The notes under the pieces: generated by a model
The model's database searches: none
Told to the model about the DNA's origin: nothing
The model's input: only the letters and a program-made list of their open reading frames with translations
Part shown: piece by piece, positions 1 to 8,343 of the stretch
How the letters are laid out: each line of letters opens with the position of its first letter
Numbering within the stretch: position 1 is the stretch's first letter
Program-made: the position numbers and the translations under genes
Assembly (NCBI RefSeq): GCF_001922585.1
Contig: NZ_MRBS01000004.1
Coordinates: 1-64,000, forward strand
Direction: 5' to 3'
Origin: Pantoea sp. 1.19
GTDB taxonomy: Bacteria > Pseudomonadota > Gammaproteobacteria > Enterobacterales > Enterobacteriaceae
DNA length: 64,000 bases

Positions 1-110
1 TGAATTACGTGTTCACTCTTGAGACTTGATATTTTTGAGCCCGGAGGCTTTTGATATCTGTCCTGTGAGTGCCCACACAGATTGTCTGATAAATTGTTAA
101 AGAGCAGTGA
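1..110 (-). promoter_or_regulatory. rRNA operon leader with boxA antiterminator
   Basis: On the minus strand this reads as the untranslated leader that precedes 16S rRNA in enterobacterial rrn operons. The boxA element TGCTCTTTAACAA lies at 94-106 and is followed by the conserved leader stretch (positions 61-93) and by the AAGTCTCAAGAGTGAACACG segment close to the 16S start. The 16S gene itself begins left of position 1 and is not in the window. The location next to gmhB matches rrnH of E. coli. Confidence 0.9.
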
Positions 111-145
111 GTTAGGCGCTTTCGCTTGCTAACTCGAGGTGGCGT

Positions 146-173
146 ATATTACGCTTTCCTCCTTCAGAGTCAA
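146..173 (-). promoter_or_regulatory. rRNA operon promoter P2
   Basis: On the minus strand a -35 box TTGACT (168-173) is separated by 16 bases from a -10 box TAATAT (146-151). It lies about 50 bases upstream of boxA, where P2 sits in enterobacterial rrn operons. Confidence 0.8.
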
Positions 174-270
174 CCTCTTTTTCAGAAGTTTTTCTCCGGC
201 GGCGCCGGTGAATCCCGGGCCTCTGCACCGCACCCGCCGCGAGGCCGTTGTGCCGTGTCAGTGGAGGCGC

Positions 271-330
271 ATTATAGGGATCCGATTTCAGAGCGCAAGG
301 GCTAATTCGCACTTTTTATTTGAGTGCGGA
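271..330 (-). promoter_or_regulatory. rRNA operon promoter P1 with UP-like element
   Basis: On the minus strand the -10 box TATAAT (271-276) is followed by the GCGCC discriminator and the CACTGACACGG start region typical of rrn P1 promoters. The -35 box TTGCGC (293-298) is 16 bases away. An A/T-rich stretch further upstream (about 299-330) fits an UP element. The GC-rich discriminator is the feature that makes rrn P1 sensitive to ppGpp and DksA in the family; the dksA gene is also in this window. Confidence 0.85.
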
Positions 331-353
331 AAAATCACGCAATACGGTGATGT

Positions 354-914
354 TTAGCCCTGTTTTAACCGCGCGGGCAGATCGGCGAGGCTGTTTAGTA
401 CCCAGTCGGCGGCGCTTTCCGCCTCGGCGGTGACCGGTTTACCGCTGCGTACCAGCACCTTATGGCCGACGCCGGCCGCCGCCGCTGCCTGCATATCCTC
501 AATTTTGTCACCGACCATCCAGGAGGCAGCCAGATCGATATTCAGCTGCTGCGCCGCCTCAAGTAGCATCCCCGGCTGCGGCTTACGGCAATCGCAGGAC
601 TGGCGCAGGGCCGCGACGCTGCCTTGCGGATGGTGCGGACAGAAATAGATGCCGTCGAGATCGACATCGCGATCGGCCAGCGACCAGTCCATCCACTCGG
701 TGAGGGTCATGAACTGCTCTTCAGTAAAAAGCCCGCGAGCGATCCCGGACTGATTGGTGACCAGCACCAGCGCATAGCCCATGGCTTTCAGCTCACGCAT
801 CGCATCGATGACGCCATCGATAAACTGAAAGTCATCAATTTGATGAACATACCCGTGATCGACATTGAGGGTGCCATCACGATCGAGAAAAATTGCCGGT
901 ACACGCTGTGCCAC
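354..914 (-). CDS. gmhB: D-glycero-beta-D-manno-heptose-1,7-bisphosphate 7-phosphatase
   Basis: GmhB is a cytoplasmic HAD-family phosphatase that removes the 7-phosphate from heptose 1,7-bisphosphate on the way to ADP-heptose for the lipopolysaccharide inner core. The 186-residue protein carries the HAD nucleophile motif DRDGT with Asp11 and Asp13, a Mg-binding GDK at about 135-137, and the zinc site of this family (Cys92, His94, Cys107, Cys109). The length is close to the E. coli protein. It lies between the metNIQ operon (divergent) and the rrn promoters (same strand), as in E. coli. The rrn promoter region starts just beyond its stop codon. Confidence 0.96.
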   Translation of the reverse strand: MAQRVPAIFLDRDGTLNVDHGYVHQIDDFQFIDGVIDAMRELKAMGYALVLVTNQSGIARGLFTEEQFMTLTEWMDWSLADRDVDLDGIYFCPHHPQGSVAALRQSCDCRKPQPGMLLEAAQQLNIDLAASWMVGDKIEDMQAAAAAGVGHKVLVRSGKPVTAEAESAADWVLNSLADLPARLKQG

Positions 915-1003
915 TGAGAAACTCCTGCTACTGAATAAGCTGCACAGTATCGCATGATTGCTGACTCTGAGAGAATGGCAGATTGAATCACTGTCATTGA
1001 TTT

Positions 1004-1027
1004 AGACGTCTGGATGCCTTAACATCC
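1004..1027 (+). promoter_or_regulatory. Three tandem MetJ operator boxes upstream of metN
   Basis: Three adjoining 8-base met boxes are visible: AGACGTCT (1004-1011, a perfect match to the MetJ consensus), GGATGCCT (1012-1019) and TAACATCC (1020-1027). MetJ with S-adenosylmethionine binds such tandem boxes cooperatively, so the importer operon downstream should be repressed when methionine is plentiful. Confidence 0.85.
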
Positions 1028-1099
1028 ATTTTCAGTCACCCCCTGATGGGTGAGATGTGTTTTTCACGGATAACTCCCATCACTTAAACGACGCTATAA

Positions 1100-2131
1100 A
1101 TGATAAAACTGTCGAATATTAACAAAGTGTTCCAGCAGGGCTCACGCCACATTACCGCATTGTCGGATGTGTCGCTGCACGTGCCTGCCGGCCAGATTTA
1201 CGGCGTCATCGGTGCGTCCGGTGCAGGGAAGAGTACCCTGATCCGCTGCGTTAACCTGCTTGAGCGCCCCACCAGCGGCACCGTCCTCGTCGACGGTCAG
1301 GATTTAACGGCGATGTCCGAGGGCCAGCTGACTCAGGCCCGCCGTCAGATCGGTATGATTTTTCAGCACTTTAACCTGATGAACTCGCGGACCGTGTTCG
1401 GCAACGTGGCCCTGCCACTCGAGCTGAGCACGCTGTCGAAAGCCGAGATCGAGCGGCGCGTGAGCGAACTGCTGGATCTGGTTGGGCTGGCGGAGAAGCG
1501 CGATGCCTGGCCGGCCAACCTGTCCGGCGGGCAGAAGCAGCGCGTGGCCATCGCCCGCGCGCTGGCCAGTAATCCCAAAGTGCTGCTGTGCGACGAGGCC
1601 ACCAGCGCGCTGGATCCGGCTACTACCCGCGCCATTCTGGAGCTGTTGAAAGATATCAATCGCCGGCTGGGCCTGACAATTTTGCTCATCACCCACGAAA
1701 TGGATGTTGTGAAGCGTATCTGTGACCAGGTCGCGGTGATCAGTAACGGCCAGCTGATTGAGCAGGACACGGTCAGCGAGGTATTTTCCCATCCGAAGAC
1801 CCCGCTGGCGCAGCAGTTTATTCAGTCGACGCTGCACCTCGACATTCCGGATGATTACGCCACGCGCCTGCGGACACAGCCTGACGCTGACAGCGTCCCG
1901 CTGCTGCGCATGGAGTTTACCGGTCAGTCGGTTGATGCCCCGCTGTTGTCGGAGGCGGCTCGCCGTTTTAACGTCAATAACAATATTATCAGTGCGCAAA
2001 TGGATTATGCCGGCGGCGTGAAGTTCGGCATTATGCTGGCCGAGATGCACGGTAGCGATACGGATGCGACGGCGGCTATTGCGTTTTTACAAGAACACCA
2101 TGTGAAAGTTGAGGTACTGGGTTATGTCTGA
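1100..2131 (+). CDS. metN: Methionine ABC transporter ATP-binding protein
   Basis: MetN is the ATPase of the MetNIQ importer for L- and D-methionine, acting at the inner face of the inner membrane. The 343-residue protein has a Walker A motif GASGAGKST (residues 38-46), the ABC signature LSGGQ, a Walker B with DEATSALD, and a C-terminal domain of roughly 80 residues that in this family binds methionine and inhibits transport (NIL/ACT-like). It is the first gene of metNIQ, preceded by MetJ boxes, and its stop codon overlaps the metI start by 8 bases. Confidence 0.97.
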   Translation: MIKLSNINKVFQQGSRHITALSDVSLHVPAGQIYGVIGASGAGKSTLIRCVNLLERPTSGTVLVDGQDLTAMSEGQLTQARRQIGMIFQHFNLMNSRTVFGNVALPLELSTLSKAEIERRVSELLDLVGLAEKRDAWPANLSGGQKQRVAIARALASNPKVLLCDEATSALDPATTRAILELLKDINRRLGLTILLITHEMDVVKRICDQVAVISNGQLIEQDTVSEVFSHPKTPLAQQFIQSTLHLDIPDDYATRLRTQPDADSVPLLRMEFTGQSVDAPLLSEAARRFNVNNNIISAQMDYAGGVKFGIMLAEMHGSDTDATAAIAFLQEHHVKVEVLGYV

Positions 2132-2777
2132 AGCCATGATGTGGTTGTTGGCGCGCGGCGTGTGGGAGACGCTGGTCATGACCTTTGTTTCCGGGCTGCT
2201 GGGGTTTGTGATCGGTCTGCCATTTGGCGTGCTGCTCTACGTCACCCGCCCGGGGCAGATACTGGAGAGCGCCAACCTGTACCGGTTTGCCTCCGCGCTG
2301 GTGAACATCTTCCGATCGATTCCGTTTATCATTCTGCTGGTCTGGATGATTCCCTTTACCCGCATTCTGGTGGGCACGTCCATTGGCCTGCAGGCCGCGA
2401 TTGTCCCGCTGACCATTGGCGCCGCGCCGTTTATCGCGAGGATGGTGGAGAACACGCTGCTGGAGCTGCCGTCGGGACTGATCGAGGCTTCCCGCGCGCT
2501 GGGCGCCACGCCGATGCAGATTATCCGTAAGGTGCTGCTGCCGGAGGCGCTGCCAGGGCTGATTAATGCGGCCACCATCACGCTGATCACCCTGGTCGGC
2601 TACTCCGCGATGGGCGGCGCGGTTGGCGCCGGCGGTCTGGGGCAGATCGGCATCCAGTATGGCTACGTGGGCTATAATGCGCTGGTGATGAACACCGTGC
2701 TGGTCCTGCTAGTGATTCTGGTTTACCTGATTCAGTTCTGCGGCGATCGCATCGTGCGTGCGGTCACGCATAAATAA
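2124..2777 (+). CDS. metI: Methionine ABC transporter permease
   Basis: MetI is the membrane-spanning permease of the MetNIQ importer. The start chosen is the ATG at 2124, giving 217 residues beginning MSEAMMWLL, the same length and start as E. coli MetI; an upstream TTG in frame at 2109 is rejected. Several hydrophobic membrane segments are visible, and the EAA loop that docks on MetN is present ([13 protein letters not shown], then LPEALPG). The gene overlaps metN by 8 bases, which suggests translational coupling. Confidence 0.96.
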   Translation: MSEAMMWLLARGVWETLVMTFVSGLLGFVIGLPFGVLLYVTRPGQILESANLYRFASALVNIFRSIPFIILLVWMIPFTRILVGTSIGLQAAIVPLTIGAAPFIARMVENTLLELPSGLIEASRALGATPMQIIRKVLLPEALPGLINAATITLITLVGYSAMGGAVGAGGLGQIGIQYGYVGYNALVMNTVLVLLVILVYLIQFCGDRIVRAVTHK

Positions 2778-2842
2778 GCAAGTAACTTCACATCAGCTCT
2801 GCGCTGCACGCCACGGGGTGGCGCATAATTTAAGGAAGGGAT

Positions 2843-3658
2843 ATGACATTTACACTGAAAAAAATGGCCGCCGTTGGGGCGCTGATCGGTTCCCTGGCGC
2901 TGGCAGGCTGCGGACAGGAAGAAAAAGATCCTAACCACATTAAAGTGGGCGTGATCGTCGGTGCCGAACAGCAGGTCGCGGAAGTGGCGCAGAAAGTGGC
3001 CAAAGATAAATACGGCCTCGACGTGGAGCTGGTGACCTTTAACGATTACGTGTTGCCAAATGAAGCGCTGAGCAAAGGCGACATTGATGCAAACGCCTTT
3101 CAGCACAAACCCTATCTGGATCAGCAGATCAAAGATCGCGGCTATAAGCTGACGCCGGTCGGCAACACGTTCGTCTTCCCGATTGCCGGTTACTCGAAAA
3201 AAATCACCTCGCTGGACGAGCTGCAGAACGGCGCCCAAATCGCCATTCCTAACGATCCCACCAACCTGGGCCGCACCCTGCTGCTGCTGCAGAAAGTGGG
3301 CTTGATTAAGCTGAAAGATGACGTTGGTCTGCTGCCGACCGTGCTGGACGTGACCGAGAACCCGAAAAACCTGAAGCTGGTTGAGCTGGAAGCCCCACAG
3401 CTGCCGCGCTCGCTGGACGATCAGCAAATCGCCCTGGCAGTGATTAACACCACCTATGCCAGCCAGATTGGCCTGACCCCGACCAAAGACGGCATCTTTG
3501 TGGAAGATAAAGAGTCACCGTACGTGAACCTGATTGTCGCCCGCGAAGACAATAAAGACGCTGAAAACGTGAAGAAATTCGTTGAGGCCTACCACTCTGA
3601 CGAAGTCAGCCAGGCCGCCGAGAAGATTTTCAACGGCGGTGCCATCAAAGGCTGGTAA
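2843..3658 (+). CDS. metQ: Methionine-binding lipoprotein of the MetNIQ importer
   Basis: MetQ is the substrate-binding component. The 271-residue product begins with a lipoprotein signal peptide ending in the lipobox LAGC, with the acylated cysteine at residue 23, so it is tethered to the inner membrane. The rest matches the NLPA family of methionine-binding proteins. It follows metI by 65 bases with a good ribosome binding site (AAGGAAGG) and is followed by a rho-independent terminator, which closes the metNIQ operon. Confidence 0.96.
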   Translation: MTFTLKKMAAVGALIGSLALAGCGQEEKDPNHIKVGVIVGAEQQVAEVAQKVAKDKYGLDVELVTFNDYVLPNEALSKGDIDANAFQHKPYLDQQIKDRGYKLTPVGNTFVFPIAGYSKKITSLDELQNGAQIAIPNDPTNLGRTLLLLQKVGLIKLKDDVGLLPTVLDVTENPKNLKLVELEAPQLPRSLDDQQIALAVINTTYASQIGLTPTKDGIFVEDKESPYVNLIVAREDNKDAENVKKFVEAYHSDEVSQAAEKIFNGGAIKGW

Positions 3659-3687
3659 GCCTGGATCCGGCATACCTGAGATAATTA

Positions 3688-3716
3688 AGCGGGCTACGGC
3701 CCGCTTTGTTATTTTT
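3688..3716 (+). terminator. Rho-independent terminator after metQ
   Basis: A hairpin with the 7-base stem AGCGGGC / GCCCGCT and a TACG loop (3688-3705) is followed by a T-rich stretch. Confidence 0.85.
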
Positions 3717-3783
3717 ATCACGCCTTGTCATTTTCCACAGAGCTTGCTTCAATAACGCCACTTTTTTTAAACGAGGATTGATC

Positions 3784-4191
3784 ATGCGTGTTTTATCGCT
3801 GTGTGCACTGGCTCTGCTGCTGTCCGGATGCTCGGCGTTTCACGATACCCCGTCATCAGACGCGGGCCGCGTCGCCCGGCCACAGCCGAAGCCGACCGCG
3901 CCGCAAAAAACCGCGCCGCGCCCGGCACCGGTCAAAATTTATACCGACGCAGCCGAGCTGGTAAGCAAACCGTTTCGCGACTTAGGCGAAGTGGCCGGCG
4001 AAGATTGCCAAACCAACACCCAGGACTCCCCGCCGAATCTGGCCACCGCGCGCAAGCGCCTGCAAATTCGCGCCTCCGGCATGAAAGCGAACGCCGTCCT
4101 GCTGCACAAATGCGAAATTATCACCAGCGCACCAGGCTGCTACCGTCAGGCGGTCTGCCAGGGCTCAGCGCTGAAAGTCTCCGGCCAGTGA
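3784..4191 (+). CDS. rcsF: Outer-membrane stress-sensing lipoprotein RcsF
   Basis: RcsF senses envelope damage and feeds the Rcs phosphorelay; in E. coli it is threaded through outer-membrane proteins by BamA, which is also coded in this window. The start at ATG 3784 gives 135 residues with a lipobox LSGC and acylated Cys16. A proline- and lysine-rich linker follows (about 28-50), then the compact C-terminal domain with the four cysteines that form two disulfides in the family (in EDCQ, HKCE, PGCYR, VCQG). An earlier in-frame start near 3706 is rejected because it would bury the signal peptide. The stop overlaps the trmO start. Confidence 0.95.
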   Translation: MRVLSLCALALLLSGCSAFHDTPSSDAGRVARPQPKPTAPQKTAPRPAPVKIYTDAAELVSKPFRDLGEVAGEDCQTNTQDSPPNLATARKRLQIRASGMKANAVLLHKCEIITSAPGCYRQAVCQGSALKVSGQ

Positions 4192-4895
4192 GCACGTTTA
4201 CCTTTTCCTCTATTGGCGTGATTCGATCGCCGTGGAAAGAGAAGTTTGCCGTCCCCCGCCAGCCGGGACTGATTGAAGACGGGGGGGGTGAACTCCATCT
4301 GCTCCCGCCCTACAATCAGCCGGATGCGGTGCGCGGCCTGACCGACTTCAGCCACGTCTGGCTGCTGTTCGTTTTTCATCAGACTCAGGACGGCGGCTGG
4401 CGCCCGACCGTACGCCCGCCGCGGCTCGGCGGTAACGTGCGCACCGGCGTGTTTGCTACCCGCTCGACGTTCCGCCCAAACCCTATCGGCATGTCGCTGG
4501 TTGAACTGCTCAGCGTAGAGACCCGCGGAGGTCAGGTAGTGCTGAAGCTCGGCAGCCTGGATTTGGTAGACGGCACGCCTATCGTGGACATCAAACCCTA
4601 TCTGCCGTTTGCCGAAGCGCTTCCCGAGGCGCGCGCCGGCTTTGCCCAGCAGGCGCCAGCGGCGGCGATGCCGGTCAGCTTCTCCGCGCACGCCCGTCGT
4701 CAGCTGGAACAGCAGACGGCGCGCTATCCGTATATCGCCCGCTTTGTGCAACAGCTGCTGGCGCAGGATCCGCGTCCCGCCTACCGCAAAGGCGAGGAGC
4801 CCGACCGCGAGTATGCCGCCTGGGTGCTGGATTTTAATCTGCGCTGGCGGGTGACGGAACAGGGCACCGAAGTGATTGCACTCGACGAACGTTAA
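4188..4895 (+). CDS. trmO: tRNA-Thr (m6t6A37) methyltransferase TrmO
   Basis: TrmO (TsaA/YaeB) methylates the t6A base at position 37 of threonine tRNAs using S-adenosylmethionine. The start is taken as GTG at 4188, overlapping the rcsF stop in a GTGA arrangement; this gives 235 residues, the E. coli length. The conserved core with GVIRSP, PPRLGGN, FATRSTFRPNPIG and SLDLVDGTP is present. A run of eight G residues at 4281-4288 near the 5' end keeps the frame (coding Gly-Gly) but is a slippage-prone homopolymer. Confidence 0.93.
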   Translation: MSTFTFSSIGVIRSPWKEKFAVPRQPGLIEDGGGELHLLPPYNQPDAVRGLTDFSHVWLLFVFHQTQDGGWRPTVRPPRLGGNVRTGVFATRSTFRPNPIGMSLVELLSVETRGGQVVLKLGSLDLVDGTPIVDIKPYLPFAEALPEARAGFAQQAPAAAMPVSFSAHARRQLEQQTARYPYIARFVQQLLAQDPRPAYRKGEEPDREYAAWVLDFNLRWRVTEQGTEVIALDER

Positions 4896-4989
4896 TTTGC
4901 TTTTCCGCCGCCTTGGGCCGCTGGTAGACTAGTCCGCCTGAACGCCTTTACTGATAATAAGCGCTCCGCTTAACTGGAATCATAATTAC

Positions 4990-6705
4990 ATGCGTACTTC
5001 TCACTATCTTCTCTCCACGCTGAAGGAGACCCCTGCCGACGCCGAAGTGATCAGCCACCAGCTGATGCTGCGCGCCGGGATGATCCGTAAACTCGCTTCT
5101 GGCCTCTATACCTGGCTGCCGACCGGTTTACGCGTGCTGAAAAAAGTCGAAAATATCGTGCGTGAAGAGATGGATAACGCCGGTGCGATCGAAATCTCTA
5201 TGCCGGTCGTCCAGCCTGCGGATCTGTGGCAGGAGAGCGGCCGCTGGGAGCAGTATGGTCCGGAGCTGCTGCGTCTGGTCGATCGCGGCGAACGTCCGTT
5301 CGTACTGGGGCCAACGCATGAAGAGGTGATAACCGATCTGATTCGCAACGAACTGAGCTCCTATAAGCAGCTGCCGCTGAACCTGTATCAGATTCAGACC
5401 AAATTCCGTGATGAAGTCCGCCCGCGTTTTGGCGTGATGCGCTCGCGCGAATTTATCATGAAAGATGCCTACTCGTTCCACGTTAGTCAGGCCTCGCTGC
5501 AGGAGACTTACGACGCGATGTACCGCGCTTACAGCAACAGCTTCAGCCGCATGGGCCTCGACTTCCGCGCGGTGCAGGCGGATACCGGCTCCATTGGCGG
5601 CAGCGCGTCACATGAATTCCAGGTGCTGGCGAAGAGCGGCGAAGATGACATTGTCTTCTCCACGGCGTCAGATTTCGCCGCCAACATTGAGCTGGCCGAA
5701 GCGGTCGCCCTCGGCGAGCGCGGCGCGCCGACCGAGGAACTGCGTCAAATCGACACCCCGCAGGCCAAAACCATCGCTGAACTGGTCGCGCAGTTTGATC
5801 TGCCGGTGGAGAAAACCGTCAAGACGCTGATTGTTAAAGGCTCGGAAGAGAGCGGCCACCCGCTGGTCGCGCTGCTGGTACGCGGCGATCACGAGCTGAA
5901 CGAGATCAAAGCGGAAAAAGTCGCCATCGTGGCGACGCCGCTGACCTTTGCCAGCGAAGCCGAGATTCGCGCGGTGGTCAACGCCGGCCCCGGCTCGCTG
6001 GGTCCGGTCGGCCTGCCGATGCCTGTCGTTGCCGACCGCAGCGTGGCGACCCTGAGCGATTTCAGCGCCGGCGCCAACATTGACGGTAAGCACTTCGTCG
6101 GTATCAACTGGCTGCGCGATCTGCCGGAAGCCCCGGTGGCCGACCTGCGTAACGTGGTCGAGGGCGATCCGAGCCCGGACGGTAACGGCACGCTGCAAAT
6201 TAAGCGCGGTATCGAAGTGGGCCACATCTTCCAGCTCGGCACCAAATACTCCGAGGCGATGAAAGCCGCCGTGCAGGGTGAAGATGGCCGTAACCAGACG
6301 CTGACCATGGGCTGCTACGGCATCGGCATCACCCGCATCGTCGCTGCCGCCATTGAGCAGAACCATGACGACCGCGGTATCATCTGGCCCGCCGCGCTGG
6401 CGCCGTTCCAGGTGGCCATTCTGCCGATGAACATGCAGAAATCTTTCCGCGTCAAAGAGCTGGCCGAGAGCCTGTACGACACGCTGCGAGCCAAAGGCAT
6501 TGAGGTGCTGCTGGACGATCGCAAAGAGCGCCCCGGCGTGATGTTTGCCGATATGGAACTGATAGGTATCCCGCACACCATTGTGATTGGCGACCGCAAC
6601 CTCGACAGCGAAGAGATCGAGTACAAATCTCGCCGCGACGGAGAAAAGCGGATGATCAAGACCGGCGATATCGTCGATTTCCTGCTGGCTGAACTGGGCA
6701 AATAA
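4990..6705 (+). CDS. proS: Prolyl-tRNA synthetase
   Basis: ProS charges tRNA-Pro with proline. The 571-residue product is the bacterial long form: class II catalytic motifs (motif 2 region [21 protein letters not shown] written here in parts: [10 protein letters not shown], then [12 protein letters not shown]), an inserted editing domain at about residues 230-400 that hydrolyses misacylated Ala-tRNA-Pro, and a C-terminal anticodon-binding domain. Length is within one residue of E. coli. It stands alone between trmO and a bidirectional-looking terminator shared with arfB. Confidence 0.98.
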   Translation: MRTSHYLLSTLKETPADAEVISHQLMLRAGMIRKLASGLYTWLPTGLRVLKKVENIVREEMDNAGAIEISMPVVQPADLWQESGRWEQYGPELLRLVDRGERPFVLGPTHEEVITDLIRNELSSYKQLPLNLYQIQTKFRDEVRPRFGVMRSREFIMKDAYSFHVSQASLQETYDAMYRAYSNSFSRMGLDFRAVQADTGSIGGSASHEFQVLAKSGEDDIVFSTASDFAANIELAEAVALGERGAPTEELRQIDTPQAKTIAELVAQFDLPVEKTVKTLIVKGSEESGHPLVALLVRGDHELNEIKAEKVAIVATPLTFASEAEIRAVVNAGPGSLGPVGLPMPVVADRSVATLSDFSAGANIDGKHFVGINWLRDLPEAPVADLRNVVEGDPSPDGNGTLQIKRGIEVGHIFQLGTKYSEAMKAAVQGEDGRNQTLTMGCYGIGITRIVAAAIEQNHDDRGIIWPAALAPFQVAILPMNMQKSFRVKELAESLYDTLRAKGIEVLLDDRKERPGVMFADMELIGIPHTIVIGDRNLDSEEIEYKSRRDGEKRMIKTGDIVDFLLAELGK

Positions 6706-6724
6706 GCCCCGGAGTCCTGCCCGA

Positions 6725-6751
6725 AGCCACCCTTGCGGTGGCTTTTTTTTT
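6725..6751 (+). terminator. Rho-independent terminator after proS
   Basis: The stem AGCCACC / GGTGGCT with a short CTTGC loop (6725-6743) is followed by eight T residues. proS and arfB converge here, only 64 bases apart. Confidence 0.9.
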
Positions 6752-6769
6752 ATCCCGATAGCGCCAGAC

Positions 6770-7186
6770 TTACTCGCTGCGTACTTTTCCGCGCAGCGAT
6801 TTGGTGGCCGCCTGCCGCGACTTACGCTCGAGGCGACGTTTTTTCGAGGCCAGCGTTGGCCGGGTCGGCCGGCGTTGCTTCGGTTCGACGCTGAATTCCC
6901 GCAGCAGGTTTTCCAGCCGCGCCAGGGCGCTGGCGCGATTCATCTCCTGGCTGCGGTGCTCCTGCGCCTTGATGATTACCACGCCATCGGCGGTAATCAG
7001 GTGATGGCTGGCGCTGAGCAGCCGGGCTTTGATCGCCTCCGGCAGGCCGGAGGCGACAATATCAAAGCGCAAGTGCACCGCCGTCGCGCTTTTGTTGACG
7101 TGCTGCCCACCGGCCCCCTGCGCACGGATGGCGGTCAGCTCAATGTCGCTCTCGGGGATGATCACGCGGCGGGAGAGCACAATCAT
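6770..7186 (-). CDS. arfB: Ribosome rescue factor ArfB (peptidyl-tRNA hydrolase)
   Basis: ArfB (YaeJ) releases peptides from ribosomes stalled on truncated mRNA. The 138-residue protein has the release-factor GGQ motif at residues 26-28 within [10 protein letters not shown], and a basic C-terminal tail (about 100-138) that in the family inserts into the empty mRNA channel. It overlaps yaeQ by 4 bases, so the two are probably co-translated. In E. coli nlpE and yaeF lie between arfB and proS; they are absent here. Confidence 0.94.
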   Translation of the reverse strand: MIVLSRRVIIPESDIELTAIRAQGAGGQHVNKSATAVHLRFDIVASGLPEAIKARLLSASHHLITADGVVIIKAQEHRSQEMNRASALARLENLLREFSVEPKQRRPTRPTLASKKRRLERKSRQAATKSLRGKVRSE

Positions 7187-7737
7187 TGCGCATCACCGGC
7201 GATCAGCCAGTGCTCAAAGCGCACTTCCAGATGCCTATCCGGCGCCGACAGCCACACCAGCCCGTCCTGTAGCGTCGCCTGCAGCGCCAGATTGCGCCCG
7301 GCCATATCGGCTAATGCTGCCAGCTGCGGATCATCAAGAAACACGATGGTCAGATTCTTCAGCTGGCGCAGTTTTTCCTGATTTTGCTGCCACCAAATCT
7401 GCCCGGCCCGGCCATTGTAGGCATACAGAAAGACCTGGCCGGCGCGATGGCTGGCTTTGCGCAGCCGCTTCTCATCGGGCAGTCCCAGCTCAATCCACAG
7501 CTCGATACCCTGATGATCGTTACGCCGCCAAATCTCCGGCTCATCATCGGCGCACAGGCCGCGGGTAAACTGCAGGCGCGTATCCGCGTGGCAGATCCAG
7601 GCCAGCAGCCGCAGCATCAACCGCGATGTGGTTTCCGATGGGTGCTGGGCCAGAGTGAGCGTCTCCTCAAGAAAGACCTGCCGGTCCAAATCCGCCACGT
7701 TGACGCTGGCTTTACAGATGGTTGCTTTTAATGCCAT
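7183..7737 (-). CDS. yaeQ: YaeQ family protein
   Basis: This 184-residue protein matches E. coli YaeQ along its length (start [10 protein letters not shown]). The family is small and has a fold related to PD-(D/E)XK nucleases; a role in compensating for loss of RfaH has been proposed for E. coli YaeQ, but its biochemical function is not settled. The four-base overlap with arfB and the same gene pair in E. coli indicate a stable two-gene operon. Confidence 0.88.
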   Translation of the reverse strand: MALKATICKASVNVADLDRQVFLEETLTLAQHPSETTSRLMLRLLAWICHADTRLQFTRGLCADDEPEIWRRNDHQGIELWIELGLPDEKRLRKASHRAGQVFLYAYNGRAGQIWWQQNQEKLRQLKNLTIVFLDDPQLAALADMAGRNLALQATLQDGLVWLSAPDRHLEVRFEHWLIAGDAQ

Positions 7738-7825
7738 TCGTTACCTCATTGGTTAATCATCCCATTGTACCCTGGTGAGGCCCGCATCACGCTGCCGCTG
7801 GCTGATTTCCGCTGAAAGGCTGTGC

Positions 7826-7864
7826 TATAGTCGCAGAGATGCCAGAAAATAGGCGGCAAGGAGG
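7826..7864 (+). promoter_or_regulatory. Possible promoter and strong ribosome binding site of the yaeP-rof transcript
   Basis: An extended -10 element TGC-TATAGT lies at 7823-7831 with no good -35. A near-perfect Shine-Dalgarno AAGGAGG at 7858-7864 sits five bases before an ATG at 7870. The signals point rightward into the yaeP position and rof. Confidence 0.45.
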
Positions 7865-7869
7865 GAGAG

Positions 7870-8066
7870 ATGCAACAGGGTAGTAAAGTGAATCGTCCGG
7901 CGCGGATCATCGGGGCAATAACGCAGGCGGAGTGCGGTAATGCCCGTACGGGCGCCTCCCCCGCTTCGTCCGGCGTGACCGGGTTGTCGGTGCCGGCCAT
8001 CTCCTTCAGGCAACAGGCAGCCGCGGCTGCCGCAACTAACGGGTGAGCGATTATGTCGATCAATGA
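7870..8066 (+). pseudogene. yaeP: Probable decayed or frameshifted yaeP
   Basis: In E. coli a 66-residue gene, yaeP, precedes and overlaps rof. Here the frame opened by the ATG at 7870, which has a strong ribosome binding site, runs 58 codons to a stop at 8044-8046 and shows little YaeP likeness apart from a stretch RQQAAAAAATN near its end. In a different frame, 8043-8066 encodes VSDYVDQ followed by a stop, which is the expected YaeP C-terminus (VSDYVNE in E. coli). The distance from the ATG to that stop is 197 bases instead of the expected 201. The simplest reading is a yaeP gene that has lost its frame and much of its sequence. A new short protein, or a sequencing error combined with divergence, cannot be excluded. 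Confidence 0.4.
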
Positions 8067-8313
8067 ACTGTATGAACCCATCAATTGTGATGCTTACGAC
8101 AATCTCGAACTCGCCTGCCAGAAACAGTGGACCCTCGTTCTGGTATTAAAAAGTGGCGAGCGGCTGGACGCGAAAGCCAGCGACATCCTTTCGCGGAAAA
8201 ACGTCGAGTATCTGGAAATTACCGCCGCGGGAGAGACGCGTCTGCTGCGTCTCGACCATATCGCGCAGTTTACCCACCCAGAACTCGGCACGGTTGACGT
8301 GACCGAAGAGTAA
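8053..8313 (+). CDS. rof: Rho-binding antiterminator Rof
   Basis: Rof (YaeO) binds the transcription terminator Rho and inhibits its RNA binding. The 86-residue product matches E. coli Rof (core INCDxYDNLELAC, SRKNVEYL, AAGETRxLRLD). It begins with MSINELYE rather than the E. coli MNDTYQ. The start lies inside the former end of yaeP. It converges with tilS. Confidence 0.9.
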   Translation: MSINELYEPINCDAYDNLELACQKQWTLVLVLKSGERLDAKASDILSRKNVEYLEITAAGETRLLRLDHIAQFTHPELGTVDVTEE

Positions 8314-8323
8314 TCCTGCCGCG

Positions 8324-8343
8324 GCGGGCAGTCAGTTGCCCGC
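8324..8343. terminator. Hairpin between convergent rof and tilS
   Basis: An inverted repeat GCGGGCA / TGCCCGC with a six-base loop fills the short gap between rof and tilS. There is no T tract, so termination is only a suggestion. Confidence 0.4.
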
